From contig NZ_ATHI01000032.1 of NCBI RefSeq assembly GCF_000422245.1, positions 62,001 through 126,000 of the forward strand: a stretch of DNA of 64,000 nucleotides, read 5' to 3'. The notes under the pieces were generated by a model. It was not told the origin of the DNA and did not search any database. It worked only from the letters and a program-made list of their open reading frames with translations. The position numbers and the translations under genes were made by a program. Position 1 is the first letter of the stretch, and every line of letters starts with the position of its first letter. Positions 59,972 to 64,000 of the stretch are shown one piece after another. This DNA comes from Alkalidesulfovibrio alkalitolerans DSM 16529. GTDB lineage: Bacteria > Desulfobacterota > Desulfovibrionia > Desulfovibrionales > Desulfovibrionaceae.

Positions 59972-60196
59972 GTTTGCAGTGTCTCCTGGTTGATGAGAAA
60001 TTAGGATGCTAAGCGGGCGCATTCTGGTTACCGGAAGCGGTGTGGTGCGTCAACCGGGGGAGGCGAAACGGAAGGGACGAAAGCCGAGTGAAATCGCCGC
60101 CGCCCGCACCGAGTGTTGCTTTCCAGGCCCTAAAGACATACACCGGTTGTCCCGGAATCATGGCCGGAAATCACGATTCTTTTCAGGAGGCACGCC
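59972..60196. promoter_or_regulatory. Divergent gap between ugd and pdxJ
   Basis: About 225 bases, rich in purine runs such as GGGGGAGGCGAAACGGAAGG (60054-60073). No RNA family and no strong -35/-10 pair is recognised. It must carry promoters for ugd and for pdxJ, whose ribosome site AGGAGG lies at its end. Confidence 0.4.
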
Positions 60197-60922
60197 ATGC
60201 CCGTCTTGTCGGTCAACGTTGACCACGTGGCCACCTTGCGCCAGCAACGGCTGGGAATCGAGCCGGAGCCCGTCACGGCAGCCCTGATGGCCGAACTCGC
60301 CGGAGCGCGCGGGATTATCGTCCACCTGCGTGAGGACCGTCGTCACATCCAGGATCGCGACGTGCGCGTGCTGAGGGAAGCCATACAAACCCGGCTGCAT
60401 CTCGAAATGGCGGCCACCGAGGAGATGCGCTCCATCGCCCTCTCGGTCCGGCCGGACACGGTCTGCCTCGTGCCGGAAAAGCGCGAGGAGTTGACCACCG
60501 AGGGCGGCCTCTCCGTGGCCGGGCGCGAGGACTTCCTGCGGCGTTACCTTGAGCCGATCTGGGAGGCGGGCATCGCCTCAAGCCTCTTCATCGACGCCGA
60601 TCCCGCCCAGATGGAAGCGGCGGCACGCATCAAGACGCAGTTCATCGAAATCCACACCGGCCACTACGCCGACGCCAAGGACTCGGCCACACGCGACACG
60701 GAACTCAGGAAGATCGTCGCAGCCATCGCCCAAGGAAAAGAACTCGGCCTCAAGGTCAATCTCGGACATGGGCTGAACTACGTAAACGTGCACGCCTTCG
60801 GGCGCGTGCCCGGCGTGTGCGAATACTCCATCGGCCACAGCATCGTCTCGCGGGCCGTGCTCACGGGACTCTCCGAAGCCGTGCGGCGCATGGCCGACAT
60901 CGTGGAGAGCTTTGCGGACTGA
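60197..60922 (+). CDS. pdxJ: Pyridoxine 5'-phosphate synthase
   Basis: Condenses 1-deoxyxylulose 5-phosphate and aminoacetone 3-phosphate into pyridoxine 5'-phosphate (DXP-dependent vitamin B6 route). The 241-residue TIM barrel begins [16 protein letters not shown] and shows the [51 protein letters not shown] and [12 protein letters not shown] blocks. AGGAGG lies 7 bases before ATG 60197. It precedes acpS by 8 bases, the well-known pdxJ-acpS arrangement. Confidence 0.96.
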   Translation: MPVLSVNVDHVATLRQQRLGIEPEPVTAALMAELAGARGIIVHLREDRRHIQDRDVRVLREAIQTRLHLEMAATEEMRSIALSVRPDTVCLVPEKREELTTEGGLSVAGREDFLRRYLEPIWEAGIASSLFIDADPAQMEAAARIKTQFIEIHTGHYADAKDSATRDTELRKIVAAIAQGKELGLKVNLGHGLNYVNVHAFGRVPGVCEYSIGHSIVSRAVLTGLSEAVRRMADIVESFAD

Positions 60923-60930
60923 GCGTGGAA

Positions 60931-61305
60931 ATGATAGTGGGTATCGGCATAGACGTGGTGGAACTCGATCGCATCGAGAAAAGCCTCGCGCGCTTCAACG
61001 AGCGTTTTGTGGCCAGAATCTTGACCGAAGGCGAGCGACGGGCCATGCCGAAAAAGAACCCCGTGCCTTTTCTCGCGGCCCGTTTCGCGGCCAAGGAGGC
61101 CGCAGCAAAGGCCCTGGGGACCGGCTTCACCAAGGGCGTTTCGCTGACCACCCTCGAGGTCGTGGGCGGCGAGCGCGGCAAGCCGGAGATGGTCTTCCAC
61201 GGTTCGGCCGCCGAGCACGCCCATGAACTCGGAGTGACGCGCATCCACGTCAGCCTGACCCACGGCCGCGATACCGCCGCCGCCGTCGTGGTCCTGGAAC
61301 GCTGA
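60931..61305 (+). CDS. acpS: Holo-[acyl-carrier-protein] synthase
   Basis: Transfers the phosphopantetheine arm from coenzyme A to acyl carrier protein. The 124-residue protein reads [18 protein letters not shown] at the start and has [19 protein letters not shown] and the C-terminal [17 protein letters not shown]. The Asp and Glu of these blocks bind Mg2+. ATG 60931 gives the conserved start; the open frame runs upstream into pdxJ but is not conserved there. It is followed by the NAD(P)HX repair gene. Confidence 0.93.
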   Translation: MIVGIGIDVVELDRIEKSLARFNERFVARILTEGERRAMPKKNPVPFLAARFAAKEAAAKALGTGFTKGVSLTTLEVVGGERGKPEMVFHGSAAEHAHELGVTRIHVSLTHGRDTAAAVVVLER

Positions 61306-61322
61306 GCGCAAAGGAGCTCGCC

Positions 61323-62894
61323 TTGCACGCCCTCCTGCCCACTCCCGAGGAGATGGCCCGCTGGGACAAGGCCGCCGTGGCCTTAGGCATCAGGCCGGAA
61401 ATCCTCATGGAGAACGCCTCGCGCGAGGCCATGCACGTCCTGTGCGGACTCGTCGGCGACCTGGTGGGGCGAGGCGTGTTGCTCCTGGCCGGGCCCGGCA
61501 ACAATGGCGGCGACGCCATCGCCCTTGCCCGCCATTTGCACTGCGCGGGTGCGAAGGTTCTCCTCGCCCACGTCAAGCCGCTCTCGGCCTACAAAGGCGA
61601 GGCGGGCTACAACGCCCGACTGGCGCGAAAGCTCGGTCTTGCGGCCGAACTCGTCACGGAGCGAAACCTTGCCTCCAAGGCGCTCTCCTGGGAGCTTTCG
61701 AGGCCTTGCGTGGTTGTGGACGGCCTGCTTGGCACCGGCTTTTCCGGCCAGCTTTCGCCTTTCTTTCTTGAACTCGTCGAAACCGTCAACCGGCTCGGTC
61801 GGAATGCCCTGGTCCTGGCCCTGGACGCGCCCACGGGACTTTCGGCCCACACCGGCAGGCCGAACCCCACGGCCGTTCGCGCCGACGCCACCGTCACCTT
61901 CGAGGCGGCCAAGATCGGTCTGGCCCAGCCGTTCGCCGCGCCCTTCACGGGCTGGCTGCACGTGCGGCCCATCGGCATCCCGCCGGAGGTCAAGGACGCC
62001 CACCCGGCCTCGGCCGCCCTGCTCGGTCCGGAGACGCTCGGCCTTCTTCCGCGTCCCTCCCCGGAGGGGCACAAGGGCTCCTACGGCCACGTCCTGGTCC
62101 TGGGCGGCAGCTACGGCCTCACCGGCGCGCCCGTCCTGACCGCGCTGGGCGCGCTTCGCGGCGGCGCGGGGCTGGCCACCGTGGGCTGCCCTTCAGGGCT
62201 CTCGCTGCATCTGAAGGCCGGACAGCCGGACATCATGACTCTGCCCCTGGGCAAAGGCGGGGAGTGGAACGCCGGGTTCCTCGACGAATTGCTGCCGCAC
62301 GTCGGCCATTTCAACGCCCTGGTCGTGGGGCCTGGGCTCGGCCGCACCGAAGGCGCGCGGGATTTCCTGCGCGGGCTTTTGGCCGCATCCTCTCTGCCGC
62401 CCCTTGTGCTCGACGCAGACGCGCTCTACTGGCTGGCCCAAGAAGAGACCCCACCGCGCCTGCCCGAAAACGCTGTGCTCACGCCGCACCCCCGCGAGGC
62501 CGGACGCCTCCTGGGGCTTGATGCCGCCACCGTGCAGGCCGACCGCCCGGCCGCGATCCGCGCGCTCGTCGAACGCACCGGCGCTATGTGCGTGCTCAAG
62601 GGCGCAGGAACCCTGGTCGCCGCCCCAGGCCAGCCGATACACCTCTGCCCCGTGGACGCCCCTGCCCTCTCCGTGGGCGGCTCGGGCGACGTCCTGGCTG
62701 GGCTGCTCGGCGCGCTGCTCGCACAAGGGCTGTCCTGCTTCAAGGCCGCCCGCCTAGCCGTATGGCTGCATGCCTCGGCCGGACTGCATCTTGCCGAAAA
62801 TTTCCCCAACCGGGGCTGCACGGCCACCGAGATAGCCGCCGCCCTGCCACATGCCATGAAGGAGCAACCATGCGCACCGCGAAAGACATCATGA
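61323..62894 (+). CDS. nnr: Bifunctional NAD(P)HX epimerase / ADP-dependent NAD(P)HX dehydratase
   Basis: Repairs hydrated NADH and NADPH. The 523-residue protein has an N-terminal YjeF-type epimerase domain (residues about 10-215; LLLAGPGNNGGDAIALARHL) and a C-terminal ribokinase-fold dehydratase (about 230-510; GHKGSYGHVLVLGGSYGLTGAPVL, VVGPGLGR, LTPHPREAGRLLG and SVGGSGDVLAGLLGALLAQG). It starts at TTG 61323 with AAAGGAG upstream. Its 3' end overlaps the CBS gene by 25 bases. Confidence 0.94.
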   Translation: MHALLPTPEEMARWDKAAVALGIRPEILMENASREAMHVLCGLVGDLVGRGVLLLAGPGNNGGDAIALARHLHCAGAKVLLAHVKPLSAYKGEAGYNARLARKLGLAAELVTERNLASKALSWELSRPCVVVDGLLGTGFSGQLSPFFLELVETVNRLGRNALVLALDAPTGLSAHTGRPNPTAVRADATVTFEAAKIGLAQPFAAPFTGWLHVRPIGIPPEVKDAHPASAALLGPETLGLLPRPSPEGHKGSYGHVLVLGGSYGLTGAPVLTALGALRGGAGLATVGCPSGLSLHLKAGQPDIMTLPLGKGGEWNAGFLDELLPHVGHFNALVVGPGLGRTEGARDFLRGLLAASSLPPLVLDADALYWLAQEETPPRLPENAVLTPHPREAGRLLGLDAATVQADRPAAIRALVERTGAMCVLKGAGTLVAAPGQPIHLCPVDAPALSVGGSGDVLAGLLGALLAQGLSCFKAARLAVWLHASAGLHLAENFPNRGCTATEIAAALPHAMKEQPCAPRKTS

Positions 62895-63325
62895 CCATCG
62901 AGATCATCAGCGTGACCCCCGAACTGGACATTCCCTCGGCGGCGAAGATTCTGCTGGAGAACAAGATCAACGGCGTGCCCGTGGTCGAGGGCGGCAAGCT
63001 CGTGGGCATCCTTTGCCAGTCGGACCTCATCACGCAGCAAAAGGCCCTGAACCTGCCCAGCGTATTCACGCTTCTGGACGGGCTGGTGCCGCTCGGAGGC
63101 CTGGAGCGCCTGGAGCGGGAAATGAAGAAGATCACGGCCATGAGCGTGCGCGAGGCCATGACTCCCGATCCCGTGACCGTGACGCCCGACACACCCATGG
63201 ATACCGTGGCCGCGATCATGGTCGACAAGCGGCTGCATACCCTGCCCGTCGTGGACGGCGAACGCCTCGTGGGCGTCATCGGCAAGTCCGACGTGCTGCG
63301 CACTGTGATGCAGAGCAAGGGTTAG
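62870..63325 (+). CDS. Stand-alone protein with two CBS domains
   Basis: A 151-residue cytosolic protein made of a CBS pair (Bateman module): AKDIMTIEIISVTPELDIPSAAKILLENKINGVPVV and AMTPDPVTVTPDTPMDTVAAIMVDKRLHTLPVV-type repeats (here DIMTIEIISVTPELD and EAMTPDPVTVTPDTPM). Such modules bind adenine nucleotides and act as sensors. There is no effector domain. ATG 62870 is preceded by AAGGAG about 6 bases upstream. It is embedded between nnr and tsaE; what it regulates is unknown. Confidence 0.87.
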   Translation: MRTAKDIMTIEIISVTPELDIPSAAKILLENKINGVPVVEGGKLVGILCQSDLITQQKALNLPSVFTLLDGLVPLGGLERLEREMKKITAMSVREAMTPDPVTVTPDTPMDTVAAIMVDKRLHTLPVVDGERLVGVIGKSDVLRTVMQSKG

Positions 63326-63331
63326 CCAGAC

Positions 63332-63853
63332 GTGAAGAGCCTTTCGGTCGTTCTGTCCGATGCCAGGGCCACGGAAGAATTGGGGCGGGCCATGGCGGCC
63401 TCGCTCTCATCGAGGCCCGGTTTCGCCCTGCTTCTCGAAGGCGACCTGGGCGCGGGCAAGACCACGCTCGTGCGGGGGCTTGTCGGCGCCTTGCCCGGCG
63501 CGCACGCAGCCGAGGTGGCCAGCCCTTCGTTCACGATCTGCAATCTGTATCCCACGGAGCCGGCGATCGCCCATTACGATCTCTACCGGCTGGAGGGCCA
63601 GGCCCCCGGCGACGATCTCCTCGACGACCTCGAAACCGTCGACACCCTTGTCATTGTCGAGTGGGCGCAGTATCTAGTCGGACCCGGCCGCCCCGAGGAA
63701 CGGGTGGAGTGCCTGCTTTCTTCCCGCGAAAAAGGGCGAAAGGCCGTGTTTCGAGCGCAGGGACAAAAGGCCGAGGGATTTCTCGACAGCCTGGCGCGCA
63801 AACTGGTGGCGATGTCCGTTCCCTTTCAATCCCCCACGGGAGACGACACGTGA
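63332..63853 (+). CDS. tsaE: tRNA threonylcarbamoyladenosine biosynthesis ATPase TsaE
   Basis: P-loop ATPase required with TsaB and TsaD to form t6A37 in tRNAs that read ANN codons. The 173-residue protein has Walker A GDLGAGKTT (residues 37-45), the switch-like SPSFTICNLY and the HYDLYRL segment, and VIVEWAQY in a Walker B-like position. It starts at GTG 63332, 6 bases after the CBS gene. Its TGA overlaps the lysC GTG (GTGA). Confidence 0.93.
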   Translation: MKSLSVVLSDARATEELGRAMAASLSSRPGFALLLEGDLGAGKTTLVRGLVGALPGAHAAEVASPSFTICNLYPTEPAIAHYDLYRLEGQAPGDDLLDDLETVDTLVIVEWAQYLVGPGRPEERVECLLSSREKGRKAVFRAQGQKAEGFLDSLARKLVAMSVPFQSPTGDDT

Positions 63854-64000
63854 ATACGATGAAAATAACGGTGCAGAAATTCGGCGGAACTTCCGTCGCC
63901 GGACTGGAACGCATGAAGCGGGTCCTCGAGATTGTGAGCCGCGAATGCGCCAGGGGCAACAAGGTGGTGATCGTCCTTTCCGCCATGGCGGGCGAGACGA
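63850..64000 (+). CDS. lysC: Aspartate kinase, N-terminal part (cut by window edge)
   Basis: The first about 50 residues of aspartokinase, which phosphorylates aspartate at the head of the lysine/threonine/methionine pathway. VQKFGGTSVAG is the signature phosphate-binding start, and VVIVLSAMAGET follows. GTG 63850 overlaps the tsaE stop and has GGGAG 7 bases upstream; an in-frame ATG at 63859 has no such site. The catalytic remainder and the ACT domains lie beyond the window. Together with dapL and lysA it makes three lysine-pathway genes here. Confidence 0.93.
   Translation, partial: MNTMKITVQKFGGTSVAGLERMKRVLEIVSRECARGNKVVIVLSAMAGET

Overview
The window is a GC-rich stretch of bacterial core chromosome. 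Gene content and order point to a sulfate-reducing deltaproteobacterium of the Desulfovibrio type (Desulfovibrionales). The indicators are an LL-diaminopimelate aminotransferase next to folK, a DHH-CBS-poly(A)polymerase fusion, a precorrin-2 dehydrogenase / CcsA-like protein / hemA cluster as expected for siroheme-linked haem synthesis, a YedF-type selenium/sulfur protein, separate glycyl-tRNA synthetase alpha and beta genes, and a mfd-surA-rodZ-recO-glyQ-glyS run. This placement is inferred from gene content, not from a database search. There is no prophage, IS element, CRISPR array or defence island.

Layout. 1-5.3 kb: end of efp, ftsK, an ATC-hydrolase-like protein, lolA, rluB and a YedF-like protein. 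5.4-9.8 kb: a lipid A/LPS operon (msbA, DUF374 acyltransferase, polysaccharide deacetylase, LpxL-like acyltransferase). 9.8-11.9 kb: a large secreted repeat protein. 12-13 kb: a gene-free, partly AT-rich stretch with inverted repeats. 13-15.7 kb: dapL-folK-YHS protein-talC. 15.8-26.1 kb: xerD, the tRNA nucleotidyltransferase fusion, HIT, lapA, lapB-like, mutS, a lipoprotein, lysA. 26.1-30.9 kb: FlgM-like protein, tRNA-Leu(GAG), secG, tpiA, pgk, rimI, Nudix, suhB. 31-38.4 kb: mreB and a GAF protein, an unknown 583-residue protein, gcvT, rsmE, rarA. 38.7-46.4 kb: two glycosyltransferases, then the tetrapyrrole cluster, tilS and adk. 46.6-57.5 kb: a long minus-strand run (mfd, two SurA-like proteins, rodZ, recO, glyQ, glyS, rpsT). 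57.6-64 kb: cheW, a small protein, ugd, and the plus-strand run pdxJ-acpS-nnr-CBS-tsaE-lysC (partial).

The genes serve envelope building (lipid A, LPS, lipoprotein and porin chaperones, MreB/RodZ), translation and tRNA maturation, DNA repair (mutS, mfd, recO, rarA, xerD, ftsK), tetrapyrrole synthesis, and lysine synthesis (lysC, dapL, lysA). Many genes use GTG or TTG starts and 4-base stop/start overlaps.

I found no complete new system. The signals most worth a second look are: ftsK and folK, which both lack a usable ATG/GTG/TTG start yet have a strong Shine-Dalgarno sequence exactly 7 bases before an in-frame ACG; a family of three ~120-base imperfect palindromes at gene 3' ends; an AT-rich gene-free island beside a perfect 12-base inverted repeat; tiny leader ORFs with stop/start overlaps before msbA and a heptosyltransferase gene; and several uncharacterised conserved-looking proteins.
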